DNA from: Planctomonas sp. JC2975
Lineage (GTDB): Bacteria > Actinomycetota > Actinomycetes > Actinomycetales > Microbacteriaceae
Reading direction: 5' to 3'
Length of the DNA stretch: 64,000 bases
NCBI RefSeq assembly: GCF_012985205.1
Contig: NZ_JABEKS010000001.1
Coordinates: forward strand, 2,356,001 to 2,420,000
Part shown: in pieces, positions 8,394 through 16,087 of the stretch
Position numbering within the stretch: the first letter of the stretch is position 1
Layout of the letters: each line of letters begins with the position of its first letter
Program-made: the position numbers and the translations under genes
Notes under the pieces: model-generated
The model's database searches: none
What the model saw: only the letters and a program-made list of their open reading frames with translations
What the model was told of the DNA's origin: nothing

Positions 8394-8984
8394 ATGTCGA
8401 CCACGCTCGCATCCGATCGCGTCGCCGCGACCAGCACCCCCATCCATCCCGTTCTCGCCGAGCGCTTCAGCCCGCGCGCGTACGACACGAGCACTCCGAT
8501 CGACGAGACGAAGCTGACCGCAGCACTGGAGGCCGCGCGCTGGTCGCCGTCCGCCGCGAACACGCAGCCGTGGCGTTTCATCGTCGCGCGTCGCGGCACC
8601 CCCGAGTTCGACGCGATCGCCGCGAACCTCATGGGCTTCAACCAGGTCTGGGCCGTGAACGCCGGCGCCCTGGTCATCGGGCTGACTCAGCGCACCAACG
8701 CAGAGGGCCAGCCGATGCGCTGGGCGCAGTACGATCTCGGCCAGGCGTTCGCGCACCTCACGGTGCAGGCGCACCACGACGGCCTCCACGTGCACCAGAT
8801 GGGCGGCATCCTCGTGGACGAGTTGCGCGAGGCCTTCGACGTGCGCGAGGACTACGAGATCCTCAGCGTCGCCGCCATCGGCGTGCTCGGCGACGTCGAC
8901 GACCTTCCGGAGAACACCCGCGAGCGCGAGCGCGCTCCTCGTGTGCGTCTCCCCCTGGACGACCTGCTCCTCGTCAACGCGTAG
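8394..8984 (+). CDS. nitroreductase-family FMN oxidoreductase
   Basis: A 196-residue nitroreductase-fold protein. RFSPRAYD near residue 30 and ARWSPSAANTQPWRFIV are the flavin/NAD(P)H-binding motifs of the family, and the short length fits the single-domain members. A GAGGAG box precedes the ATG. It probably reduces nitro compounds, quinones or similar electrophiles; the natural substrate is unknown. A long hairpin at 9024-9060 terminates it. Confidence 0.9.
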   Translation: MSTTLASDRVAATSTPIHPVLAERFSPRAYDTSTPIDETKLTAALEAARWSPSAANTQPWRFIVARRGTPEFDAIAANLMGFNQVWAVNAGALVIGLTQRTNAEGQPMRWAQYDLGQAFAHLTVQAHHDGLHVHQMGGILVDELREAFDVREDYEILSVAAIGVLGDVDDLPENTRERERAPRVRLPLDDLLLVNA

Positions 8985-9023
8985 ACCGCGACCAGCGGGC
9001 GCGACCAATCGATCGAGTCCTCG

Positions 9024-9060
9024 GAAAGTGCGGCGCCGGTTCGTCCGGTGCCGCACTTTC
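9024..9060 (+). terminator. intrinsic terminator after the nitroreductase gene
   Basis: A 16-bp stem (GAAAGTGCGGCGCCGG against 9045-9060, one G:T pair) with a 5-nt loop is followed by a T-rich stretch. It starts 39 bp after the stop codon. Confidence 0.8.
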
Positions 9061-9174
9061 TCTGTTTCGGCGCCGAAGACCGCGTGAGTCCCCGGCCTTG
9101 CCAGCGAGGAGAGCTAGTGCTGAGCTTGTCTCAGCGATCCGGCCGATCGGGGAGCGTCATGGGGGTGGTCGGCG

Positions 9175-10281
9175 ATGCAGGACTCGGCGATGGGCAATGA
9201 GAGGGAGAGAGCGGGCGGCGGCGTCCGCGATCCGGGTCATGGGGACGAACCGGCGGTGAGCGACGCGCACGTCACTGACGGCCTGCGGTCGGCGACGGGC
9301 ATCCGTCCGCCTGGTGGTGGTGTGAGACCGGAGCCGGGCACGCCGCCCGTCAACGCACCACCCGACCCTTTCGCGCAGACCGACGGCGAGTTCGCGCTGC
9401 AGACGGGACTCAAGGACCTCTTCGTCACGGCCGTCGGAGGCGGCGGGCGCATCACCGACACCATCCACACGACGGCCGTCGACCCTGGCTACCTCGAGAC
9501 GTTCCGGCTGTGGACGGAGGAAGGATCGCCCTACTACGCCATCCAGACGATCGACGGACACTGGGTCACGGCTGTCGGAGCCGGCGGACGCATCACCGAC
9601 ACCATCCACACGGACGCGACGAACGTCGCGAGCTGGGAGCTGTTCACGCCGGTGCGAGTGGCCGAGACGGATCACGGGGTCTCCGGTTTCGCGTTCCAGA
9701 CGACGAAGGGGTACTTCCTCACCGCGGTCGGCGGCGGTGGACACGACACAGGCGACACCATCCACACGGACGCCACCGTCGCACAGTCCTGGGAGACGTT
9801 CCGCCCGTACCGGCGCGGCGCGTTCGGAACGGGGACGACGTACGGCATCCAGGTGTGGGGCGGCAATCGCAGCGAGCAGGCCGATCTCCGAGGCTGGCTG
9901 GTCGCCGTGGACGGCGGCGGATATCCCACAGCAGGCGGCCTGTGGCTGGCGGAGGAAGGCCAGCTCGACGAGCTCTCCTGGACGCTGCTCAAGCAGCCGG
10001 ACGGCCGCTACGCCCTGCAGACATCGCACGGTACCGTGCTCACGGCGATCGACGGCGGTGCGCCAGGATCCGGGTTCAGCACGAACACCCCGGTCGACGC
10101 GATCGGCGAGAACGAGAAGTTCACGCTGGTGGACAACGGGGACTTCACGGCCTGGATCCAGACGCCAATAGGCACCTACATCTCGAACGACACCAGCATC
10201 GTCGCCGACGTGTCGAACATCAGCCGAGCGCTGCGGTTCCGGCTGCAGATCTTCGATTGGGCGCCTGGTCCGACTGGCTGA
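9175..10281 (+). CDS. beta-trefoil (fascin/ricin-like) repeat protein, function unknown
   Basis: A 368-residue protein with no signal peptide or membrane segment. After a disordered Gly/Pro-rich N-terminus (about residues 1-65) there are six related units of about 45-55 residues, each opening with a variant of YALQT..G.FLTAVGGGG; the first three also carry TDTIHT(D)A. Six such units fit two beta-trefoils of the fascin/ricin-like type, which bind carbohydrate or protein. The start is uncertain: ATGs at 9175 and 9190 and a GTG at 9256 are in frame and none has a strong ribosome-binding box. Not recognised as a named protein. Confidence 0.75.
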   Translation: MQDSAMGNERERAGGGVRDPGHGDEPAVSDAHVTDGLRSATGIRPPGGGVRPEPGTPPVNAPPDPFAQTDGEFALQTGLKDLFVTAVGGGGRITDTIHTTAVDPGYLETFRLWTEEGSPYYAIQTIDGHWVTAVGAGGRITDTIHTDATNVASWELFTPVRVAETDHGVSGFAFQTTKGYFLTAVGGGGHDTGDTIHTDATVAQSWETFRPYRRGAFGTGTTYGIQVWGGNRSEQADLRGWLVAVDGGGYPTAGGLWLAEEGQLDELSWTLLKQPDGRYALQTSHGTVLTAIDGGAPGSGFSTNTPVDAIGENEKFTLVDNGDFTAWIQTPIGTYISNDTSIVADVSNISRALRFRLQIFDWAPGPTG

Positions 10282-10317
10282 CTCGTCGCCTTTGCCCGGC
10301 GCCGAGCGGCTGGGCGG

Positions 10318-11985
10318 TCAGTGCCGCTCTGTGCCGTCGACCACCGGTTCGGCCTCGCCCGAATGCGGTTCTCCATCCTCTCGCCGCGGCTCGGTCTCGT
10401 CTCCACGAGAGGCCGTCTCGGGCGGGCGCCCGGACCCCAGGGACAGCGTCGCAAGGAAGCCGATGACGAGGAATCCGGCCGCCGACCACGCGGCGTACTT
10501 CGTCCCCTCCGAGAACGCCTCCTTCGCATCGGCCGCGACGGGCGCCGTCTGCGGATTCTTATCGAGTCCGGCGATGGCCGCTCCCGAGCTGTCCACCACG
10601 GCTGACACCAGCGCGTCGCGCTGTGCGGCCGGAACGCCGCGGTCGTCCAGCTTGGCGCTGAGCACGCCGGCGGCCGAGCTGAACAGGATGGTGCCGAGGA
10701 TGGCGATCCCGAGCGCCGAGCCGATCTGGCGGCTCGTGCTCTGGGTGCCGGATGCCTGACCGCTGGAGACGACGGGAACGTCGCGCAGCACCACGCCCGT
10801 GAGCTGTGCCGTCGCGAGCCCGACGCCGAATCCGTAGACGAACAGGAACGGGACGAGGGCACCCCAGGCGGTGTCGGGCGCGATGACGAATCCGAGCCCC
10901 GCGACGCCGATGATCTCCGCGACGAGTCCGACGCGCACGATGAGGACGGGGCTGACGCGGTTGCCGAACGCGCCGGCGAATCCGCTGGCCACGAACGAAC
11001 CGATCGCCAGCGCCAGCAGGATGAACCCTGTCTCGAGAGCGCTGAAGCCGAGCACGTTCTGCAACCAGATCGGCAACGACAGGATGATGCCGAACTCGCC
11101 GAGCGAGACGATCATCGCCGCGACGTTGCCGTTGCGGAACGACGGGATGCGGAACAGGTTGAGCGCGAGCATGGTGCTCTTGCCGCGGCGCAGGCGATGG
11201 ATTCCCCACAGCACGAACAGCACGCCGCTCACGATGGCGAGCGCGAACGCGAGCGGAACGGGGGAGATGTCCCAGCTCCAGGTCCAGCCGCCGATCGTCG
11301 GGCGGTGATCGACTTTCCACCAGCCGTACGTGCGGCCCTCGATGAGCGCGAAGACGAGGGAGGCGCTGGCGACGATGGACAGCAGCGCGCCGACCACGTC
11401 GACGCGCCCGGCGTGCTGCGCATCCTTCGATTCCCGCACGGTGAAGAGCACGCCGACGATGATCACGATCGCGAGCGGAACGTTGATCCCGAACGCCCAG
11501 CGCCACGAGAAGTCGGTGGTGAGCCACCCACCCAGCAGAGGACCGAGGGCGGTCATGCCGCCGATAGTCGATCCCCAGGTAGCGAAGGCGATCGCCCTGT
11601 CGCGGCCGCGGAAGTTCGCGTTGATGAGCGACAGCGTCGTAGGCAGCACGGCGGCACCGCCGAGACCCTGCACAAGCCGCGCGGCGATGAGGAGCTCGCC
11701 AGTGGGCGCGAGCGCGGCCACGACCGACGAGAGCGCGAACACCGTCACACCGATGAGCAGCACGAGTCGTCGTCCGAATCGGTCGGCGAGAGTGCCGAAC
11801 ACGAGCAGGAAGGCGGCGAAGACGAGGGTGTACGACTCCTGCACCCACTGCACCTGGGTCGAACTGATCTTCAGGTCGTCGACGATCGACGGGATCGCCA
11901 CGTTGACGATCGTGGAGTCCACGATGATCAACGAGACGGCGATGCTGATGAACACCAGTCCGGCCCAGCGGCGACGGTCAGCCAT
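10318..11985 (-). CDS. MFS exporter, DHA2 family
   Basis: A 555-residue, 14-helix exporter. Diagnostic motifs are VDSTIVNVAIPSI in helix 1, GTLADRFGRRL (motif A) and RLVQGLGGAAVLPTTLSLI (motif C). The C-terminal 50 residues are a charged Glu/Arg-rich tail. It is divergent from a MarR regulator, and a palindrome sits in its promoter spacer (12000-12028). Probable multidrug or metabolite efflux pump under MarR repression; the substrate is unknown. Its end lies 36 bp from the convergent trefoil-protein gene. Confidence 0.93.
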   Translation of the reverse strand: MADRRRWAGLVFISIAVSLIIVDSTIVNVAIPSIVDDLKISSTQVQWVQESYTLVFAAFLLVFGTLADRFGRRLVLLIGVTVFALSSVVAALAPTGELLIAARLVQGLGGAAVLPTTLSLINANFRGRDRAIAFATWGSTIGGMTALGPLLGGWLTTDFSWRWAFGINVPLAIVIIVGVLFTVRESKDAQHAGRVDVVGALLSIVASASLVFALIEGRTYGWWKVDHRPTIGGWTWSWDISPVPLAFALAIVSGVLFVLWGIHRLRRGKSTMLALNLFRIPSFRNGNVAAMIVSLGEFGIILSLPIWLQNVLGFSALETGFILLALAIGSFVASGFAGAFGNRVSPVLIVRVGLVAEIIGVAGLGFVIAPDTAWGALVPFLFVYGFGVGLATAQLTGVVLRDVPVVSSGQASGTQSTSRQIGSALGIAILGTILFSSAAGVLSAKLDDRGVPAAQRDALVSAVVDSSGAAIAGLDKNPQTAPVAADAKEAFSEGTKYAAWSAAGFLVIGFLATLSLGSGRPPETASRGDETEPRREDGEPHSGEAEPVVDGTERH

Positions 11986-11999
11986 GAATCCTCGCTTGT

Positions 12000-12028
12000 C
12001 TAATAGTCAGCATGCTTACTATCGCCAA
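12000..12028 (-). promoter_or_regulatory. exporter promoter with MarR-type palindrome
   Basis: On the minus strand a -35 TTGGCG (12023-12028) and a -10 TATTAG (12000-12005) are 17 bp apart. A 20-bp palindrome at 12003-12022 (arms ATAGTnAGCA, one mismatched pair) fills the spacer and overlaps the -10. Placed between the exporter and the marR-type gene, it is the likely operator for both. Confidence 0.7.
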
Positions 12029-12040
12029 GCTAGCACTACG

Positions 12041-12463
12041 ATGGCCTGCATGCAGGCGGAGGACCATCCGGAGTCGTGGCCGATGGGGCGACTGCTCGGC
12101 GCGGCATCCCGAGCCGTCGAGCGGCGCTGGGCGCGAGCGCTCGAGTCTCACGGACTCACGCACGCCGGAGTCATCGTGCTGCATCTGCTCACGCTGGGCG
12201 TGACCTCGCAGACCACACTCGCCAAGCACGCGCACGTCGAGGTGCAGACGATGTCGCGAACGGTCGACCGGCTCGAGCGCGACGGCCTGGTGACCCGCGA
12301 GCAGGATGCCGCTGATCGCCGCCGGCACATCGTCGCGATCACCGACGCAGGGCGTACTGCGTACGCCGAGTCGTACGAACTGGAACGAACACTGCTGCCG
12401 CACTTGGAGAACGAGGATGCCGTGCGCGCCGCACTGGTGCGTATCCTCGCCGACGAGGGCTGA
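12041..12463 (+). CDS. MarR-family regulator
   Basis: A 140-residue winged-helix protein. The recognition region reads TSQTTLAKHAHVEVQTMSRTVDRLERDGLV, followed by the beta-wing REQDAADRRRHIVAIT. The length is typical. It is divergent from the DHA2 exporter with the palindrome between them, so it most likely represses efflux until an aromatic or drug ligand binds. ATGs at 12041 and 12050 are both possible starts. A perfect hairpin at 12471-12502 follows. Confidence 0.9.
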   Translation: MACMQAEDHPESWPMGRLLGAASRAVERRWARALESHGLTHAGVIVLHLLTLGVTSQTTLAKHAHVEVQTMSRTVDRLERDGLVTREQDAADRRRHIVAITDAGRTAYAESYELERTLLPHLENEDAVRAALVRILADEG

Positions 12464-12470
12464 GACCGCA

Positions 12471-12502
12471 CCGCACGGCCGGCTCAGGCAGCGGCCGTGC
12501 GG
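12471..12502. terminator. bidirectional hairpin terminator
   Basis: A perfect 11-bp stem (CCGCACGGCCG at 12471-12481 with 12492-12502, 10-nt loop) lies between the convergent MarR and AHSA1 genes and can serve both. Confidence 0.75.
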
Positions 12503-12514
12503 GATCTCCCGAGG

Positions 12515-13018
12515 TCAGGCCGTGAGACGTTCGATCGTCGCCGCCCAGCCCTCGCGCATGCCGACGGCCACCCACGAGGCGATCTCCTCGTCGGACATGC
12601 CGGCAGGAAACGCGCAGGTGAATACATGCTCGGTCTGCGAGCCGTCGCCGACCGGCGCGAGCGCGACGGTGCAGTGCACGCGTTGTTCTGCCGGGATCGC
12701 GTCGAGATCCGGCCAGCCGCCGCGGACGCCCCATTCGAACACGATGCGCCGGCCCGGCACCAGCTCGAGATAGCGGCCACCAGCCCAGTAGCTCTTGCCT
12801 TCCTCCTCATCCATCATCACGCGGAACTCACCGCCTGGGCGGGCATCGACCTCGATGGCCTCGTCGGGCACGGGACGCCCGGGGTTGAAGAACCAGGTGA
12901 GGTGCTCCGCCTCGGTCCACGCCCGGTAGACGTCGGCGGGCGACGCGTCGACGACGCGACTGAGGGTGAAGCTGCGGGCGGTCTCGGTGAGTGTCTGCCC
13001 GGAGAGCGTGGTGGTCAT
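12515..13018 (-). CDS. SRPBCC/AHSA1-domain protein
   Basis: A 167-residue START-like protein. The opening strand SFTLSRVVDASPADVYRAWTE, then LTWFFNPG and the closing helix around WVAVGMREGWAATIERL, are typical of the AHSA1 (Aha1-like) group. These proteins have a hydrophobic ligand cavity; actinobacterial members are commonly paired with an ArsR regulator, as here. Its ATG overlaps the ArsR stop by 4 bp, so it is translationally coupled. Ligand unknown. Confidence 0.88.
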   Translation of the reverse strand: MTTTLSGQTLTETARSFTLSRVVDASPADVYRAWTEAEHLTWFFNPGRPVPDEAIEVDARPGGEFRVMMDEEEGKSYWAGGRYLELVPGRRIVFEWGVRGGWPDLDAIPAEQRVHCTVALAPVGDGSQTEHVFTCAFPAGMSDEEIASWVAVGMREGWAATIERLTA

Positions 13019-13368
13019 GATGGTTCCTTCCGTGTGGTCGTCATCGACTTCAGGTGCGCCTCGAGTGCGTCGAATCGCTCCTCGAAGAAGACACGGTAGG
13101 GCGAGAGCCAGTCGTCGGCGTCCTGAAGGCGCGCCGACTCGAGGTGCACGGTCCGCCATTGAGCGTTCCGTTCCTTCCCGACGAGTCCTGCCTGCTCGAG
13201 CAGGGTGATGTGGCGGGAGATCGTGGCGAGCGAGAGCCGGAACGGCTCGGCGAGCGCCCCGATGGTGGCTGGGCCTTCCATCAGCCGCGCGAGGATCGCC
13301 CGCCGAGTGGGATCGGCGAGGGCGAAGAACACGGCACTGAGCGGGTCGCTCACTGTGGCATCCGGCAT
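13015..13368 (-). CDS. ArsR-family regulator paired with AHSA1
   Basis: A 117-residue winged-helix protein: ALADPTRRAILARLMEG opens the domain and LSLATISRHITLLEQAGLV is the recognition helix. The metal-binding CxC motif of ArsR/SmtB is absent, as usual in the subgroup fused or coupled to SRPBCC proteins. A complete promoter lies directly upstream with the -10 only 6 nt from the ATG, so the transcript is probably leaderless; a palindrome in its spacer suggests autoregulation. Confidence 0.9.
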   Translation of the reverse strand: MPDATVSDPLSAVFFALADPTRRAILARLMEGPATIGALAEPFRLSLATISRHITLLEQAGLVGKERNAQWRTVHLESARLQDADDWLSPYRVFFEERFDALEAHLKSMTTTRKEPS

Positions 13369-13374
13369 ATTTGC

Positions 13375-13403
13375 AGAATAGCGTAATTACGCGATTATGT
13401 AAA
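13375..13403 (-). promoter_or_regulatory. leaderless promoter with operator for arsR-AHSA1
   Basis: On the minus strand, -35 TTTACA (13398-13403), a 17-bp spacer and -10 TATTCT (13375-13380) end 6 nt before the ATG at 13368. The spacer holds the exact palindrome GCGTAATTACGC (13381-13392), a credible ArsR autoregulatory site. Confidence 0.75.
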
Positions 13404-13441
13404 TAGATGAGCATATTCCATGACGACCAGGAGTCGGTCGC

Positions 13442-14221
13442 TCAGCGGCCCCCTGCAACCCGAAGCGTGGTCGCCGTGACATACGAAGCGTCAGGCGAGA
13501 GCAGCCACTCGATCGCCGACGCGATCTCGTCGGGATCAGCGGCACGCTGCAGCGGGATGCCCGGCGCCATCCGCTCCACCCGGCCCGCGTCGCCGGTGCG
13601 CGCGTGCAGCTCGGTGGCGACCAGCCCGGGAGCGACCCCGACCACCCGGATGCCCAGCGGCCCCACCTCCTTGCCGAGCCCCATCGTGAACGCGTCGACG
13701 GCCGCCTTGGATGCCGCGTAGTGCGCGTACTCGCCCGGACTGCCGAGCGTTGCCGCGCCAGATGAGACGGTCACGATCACGCCAGGCGCTCCCGCGCGCT
13801 CGAACTCCTGCACCGCTCGCCGTGCGGTGAGCACAGTGGCCGTGAAGTTCACGTCGATCGTCTGCCTGATCTCGTCCACCGGCGTCCGGGCGAGCGGCGC
13901 GAACCGGGTGGTGACTCCCACGTTGCACACCACGGCGTCCAGGCGCCCGAAGCGCTCGCGGGCTGCCGCGAAGGGTGCGTTGATTCCCGCGTCCGTCGTC
14001 GCCTCGGCCTGCACGGGCAGCGCATCCGCGCCGAGCTGACGAGCGGATGCCGCGACGCGCTCCGCCGCCGCAGCATCCGTGCGGTACGTGAAGACCACGT
14101 CGTGGCCCGCTCTGGCGACCCGCAGCACGGTCGCCGCGCCGATGCCGCGCGAGCCACCTGTCACGATCACGACGGGACGAGCGGATGCCATGGCATCCGC
14201 CTCACGGTCAGCCTCACTCAT
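13442..14221 (-). CDS. SDR-family NAD(P)-dependent oxidoreductase (FabG-like)
   Basis: A 259-residue Rossmann enzyme. The cofactor motif is TGGSRGIG, followed by CNVGV in place of the usual NNAG, and the active site YxxxK appears as YAASKAAVDAF with the catalytic Ser in TVSSGAA. The closing LLSPDASYVTATTLRVAGG is the usual SDR C-terminus. Starts at 14221 (ATG, weak box) or 14191 (ATG with GAGG upstream) are both possible. Substrate unknown; it probably reduces or oxidises a carbonyl/alcohol. Confidence 0.88.
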   Translation of the reverse strand: MSEADREADAMASARPVVIVTGGSRGIGAATVLRVARAGHDVVFTYRTDAAAAERVAASARQLGADALPVQAEATTDAGINAPFAAARERFGRLDAVVCNVGVTTRFAPLARTPVDEIRQTIDVNFTATVLTARRAVQEFERAGAPGVIVTVSSGAATLGSPGEYAHYAASKAAVDAFTMGLGKEVGPLGIRVVGVAPGLVATELHARTGDAGRVERMAPGIPLQRAADPDEIASAIEWLLSPDASYVTATTLRVAGGR

Positions 14222-14264
14222 GGTTGAGAGCTTAAAGAGCCGCAGAGCACGCCGGCCCGGCGCT

Positions 14265-14756
14265 TCAGTCGCCCTCGAGCACCTTGGCGGCGAAGGCAGC
14301 CGCGTGCTCGCGCAGGGTGTCGATGCGCGCATCTCTCGCCGCCTCGACGTCGAAGCCCGAGTACGGCGCCGGATCCCGTCTGCGCACGTTGCCCGAGCAC
14401 TGGAAGCCCTCGCACACCAGCGTGCCGACGCTGTCACCGTTGCGCCCCGCCTTGCCGGAGCGCTTGGCGCTGTAGAAGACGACGTCGTGCGGAATGGTGA
14501 CGTCTTCGCACCACGAGCACTGCGACTTGAAGCGACTGCGCGCCTCGGCCTTGCGCAACAGGATGCCGACCACACCGTCACCGACGGGAACGATCAGGTA
14601 CGCGAGGCCGTCGTACTTGCGGTCGCGCCACCCCAGGTAGTCGAGGTTGTCCCACTGGATGGTGTCGAAGTCCAGGGGCAGGTTCAGGTTGTTGCGCTCG
14701 CGGAGAGACGCGTTCACGAAGGACGCGCGAATCTCCCGTTCGGTGACGGGTCGCAT
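14265..14756 (-). CDS. FBP-type C-terminal treble-clef zinc-finger protein
   Basis: A 163-residue protein that opens MRPVTEREIRASFVNAS and carries two cysteine pairs, CSWCED and CEGFQC, around a central VVFYSAKRSGKAGRNGDSVGT. This arrangement matches the actinobacterial FBP domain (treble-clef zinc finger seen at the C-terminus of fibronectin-binding/EF-G-binding type proteins), here as a stand-alone protein. A GGAA box precedes the ATG. By analogy with EF-G-binding relatives it may act at the ribosome, but this is inference. Confidence 0.82.
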   Translation of the reverse strand: MRPVTEREIRASFVNASLRERNNLNLPLDFDTIQWDNLDYLGWRDRKYDGLAYLIVPVGDGVVGILLRKAEARSRFKSQCSWCEDVTIPHDVVFYSAKRSGKAGRNGDSVGTLVCEGFQCSGNVRRRDPAPYSGFDVEAARDARIDTLREHAAAFAAKVLEGD

Positions 14757-15167
14757 GAAGAAGGTTCCATTTCGTTGTTCGCCCTGCCGGTTCGGCACGG
14801 GCCATTTCGTTCGAGTGGACGGCGCCGCAAACGCTGCGGTGCGGTCATCGCGTCCGCTGTGGGACACGTGCGGTCTGGCGCTCGCGGACGAGCGCTCGTC
14901 GCTATCTGCCGCCGGCGTTGCCGCCGACGACCTCCCGACGCCCCGCGGGCTGAACGAAGACGAAAGAACTCACCCGGCAACCCTATCCGGTGTTGCTGCG
15001 CGCCCGCCGGACGGCCGGCACCCCCACCCCGGATGTCGAGATCCGGCGACACGCCGACAACGTCCGAAAAACTCGTGGCCAGGGCCCGTTCACCTCTTCC
15101 ACTCGACCCCGACCGCGTCCTAAGGTGTCACCCAGACTCTGTCGAACAACGCTGGGGGAGCGACGAC
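14757..15167. other. 411-bp non-coding stretch
   Basis: No supported gene on either strand. The right end carries a strong GGGGGAG ribosome-binding box for the DUF6916-like gene. The rest is GC-rich, divergent-promoter DNA for the zinc-finger gene (leftward) and the DUF6916-like gene (rightward); I could not place a convincing -35/-10. Confidence 0.6.
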
Positions 15168-15599
15168 ATGGGACGACGAGACGTGGGGGGCGCGCGCTCT
15201 GCGACGCGGCGCACGGTCATTGTGGCCGGGGCGCCGCAGTATGCGGCAGTGGCGATGGCGACGACGATCCTGCCTGCTGTGGCACAGGCATCCGCTCCGA
15301 CCAGGGACGGATACGCGGATGCCGTCGGCCGGCATTTCGACGCCGTCAGCGAATACGGTCGTTACGACCTCACGCTGGCCGCCGTCGAATCGCTGATGAG
15401 CGTCTCCGCCGATGCCCGCACTCGTTTCGGACTCCTGTTCTCCGCCGCGACCCCACCGCCGGCCGGCGTCTACAGATTGCTGGCATCCCAGGCGCCCGGC
15501 GTGCAAGACGCGCAGCTCTTCATCGCGGCCTCCGGCCGTGAGCGGCGTCGCGCATCCGGTCGTCGCCCCTCGTTCCGGTCCTCTGGCCAGCGCCCGTGA
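15168..15599 (+). CDS. DUF6916-like protein with Tat-like leader
   Basis: A 143-residue protein. The first 40 residues contain ATRRTVIVAG followed by an Ala-rich segment, resembling a twin-arginine leader. The remainder has RFGLLFSAATPPPAGVYRLLA and a following AQLFIAASG, the short beta pattern of DUF6916 proteins, which occur beside phage-tail-collar (MdpB-like) and GNAT genes in many bacteria. A GGGGGAG box precedes the ATG. Its stop overlaps the start of the next gene (GTGA). Role unknown; no tail-collar gene is present here. Confidence 0.7.
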   Translation: MGRRDVGGARSATRRTVIVAGAPQYAAVAMATTILPAVAQASAPTRDGYADAVGRHFDAVSEYGRYDLTLAAVESLMSVSADARTRFGLLFSAATPPPAGVYRLLASQAPGVQDAQLFIAASGRERRRASGRRPSFRSSGQRP

Positions 15600-16087
15600 T
15601 ACCGCCGCACGAGCTGCACTACCGGCCCATCACCGCCATCGACGGCCCCGCCCTCTTCCGACTCTTCCGCCAAGTGCATGCGGCCGAGATCGCTGCGCTG
15701 GCGATCGACGTCACAGCACGTGAGGCGCTCGCCAGCATGCAGTACGTCGACGAGCGGATCCGCACCGACGCCGAGTTCCCTGATGCTGTCGACCTCGCCA
15801 TCGAACACGACGAGACCCTCTGCGGACGCATGATCACCGTGCTGCGCGAGAGCGGCATCCAGCTCCTCGAACTGAGTGTGCTCGTCGAGCACAGGGATCA
15901 GGGCATCGGCGCGCTCGCGATGCGCCGGCTGGCACACATCGCCGAGACGCACGGATGCCCCATCTGGCTCCGCGCGGACGCCGGAGCGAGCGACTGCCGC
16001 AGGTTCCTCGAGCGTGTCGGATTCACCGTGACCGGGCGGGACGGCCGCCTGCTCGTCGCACCCGCCCGCCACTTCGCGGCGGCCTAG
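15596..16087 (+). CDS. GNAT-family N-acetyltransferase
   Basis: A 163-residue GNAT protein. The acetyl-CoA-binding motif A appears as LLELSVLVEHRDQGIGALAMRRL (a variant of the usual R/Q-x-x-G-x-G/A), and the C-terminal FLERVGFTVTGRDG is motif B. The GTG start overlaps the stop of the DUF6916-like gene, implying coupling; the same gene pair accompanies tail-collar proteins elsewhere. Its last 65 bp overlap the 3' end of the convergent MFS gene. Confidence 0.88.
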   Translation: MIPPHELHYRPITAIDGPALFRLFRQVHAAEIAALAIDVTAREALASMQYVDERIRTDAEFPDAVDLAIEHDETLCGRMITVLRESGIQLLELSVLVEHRDQGIGALAMRRLAHIAETHGCPIWLRADAGASDCRRFLERVGFTVTGRDGRLLVAPARHFAAA

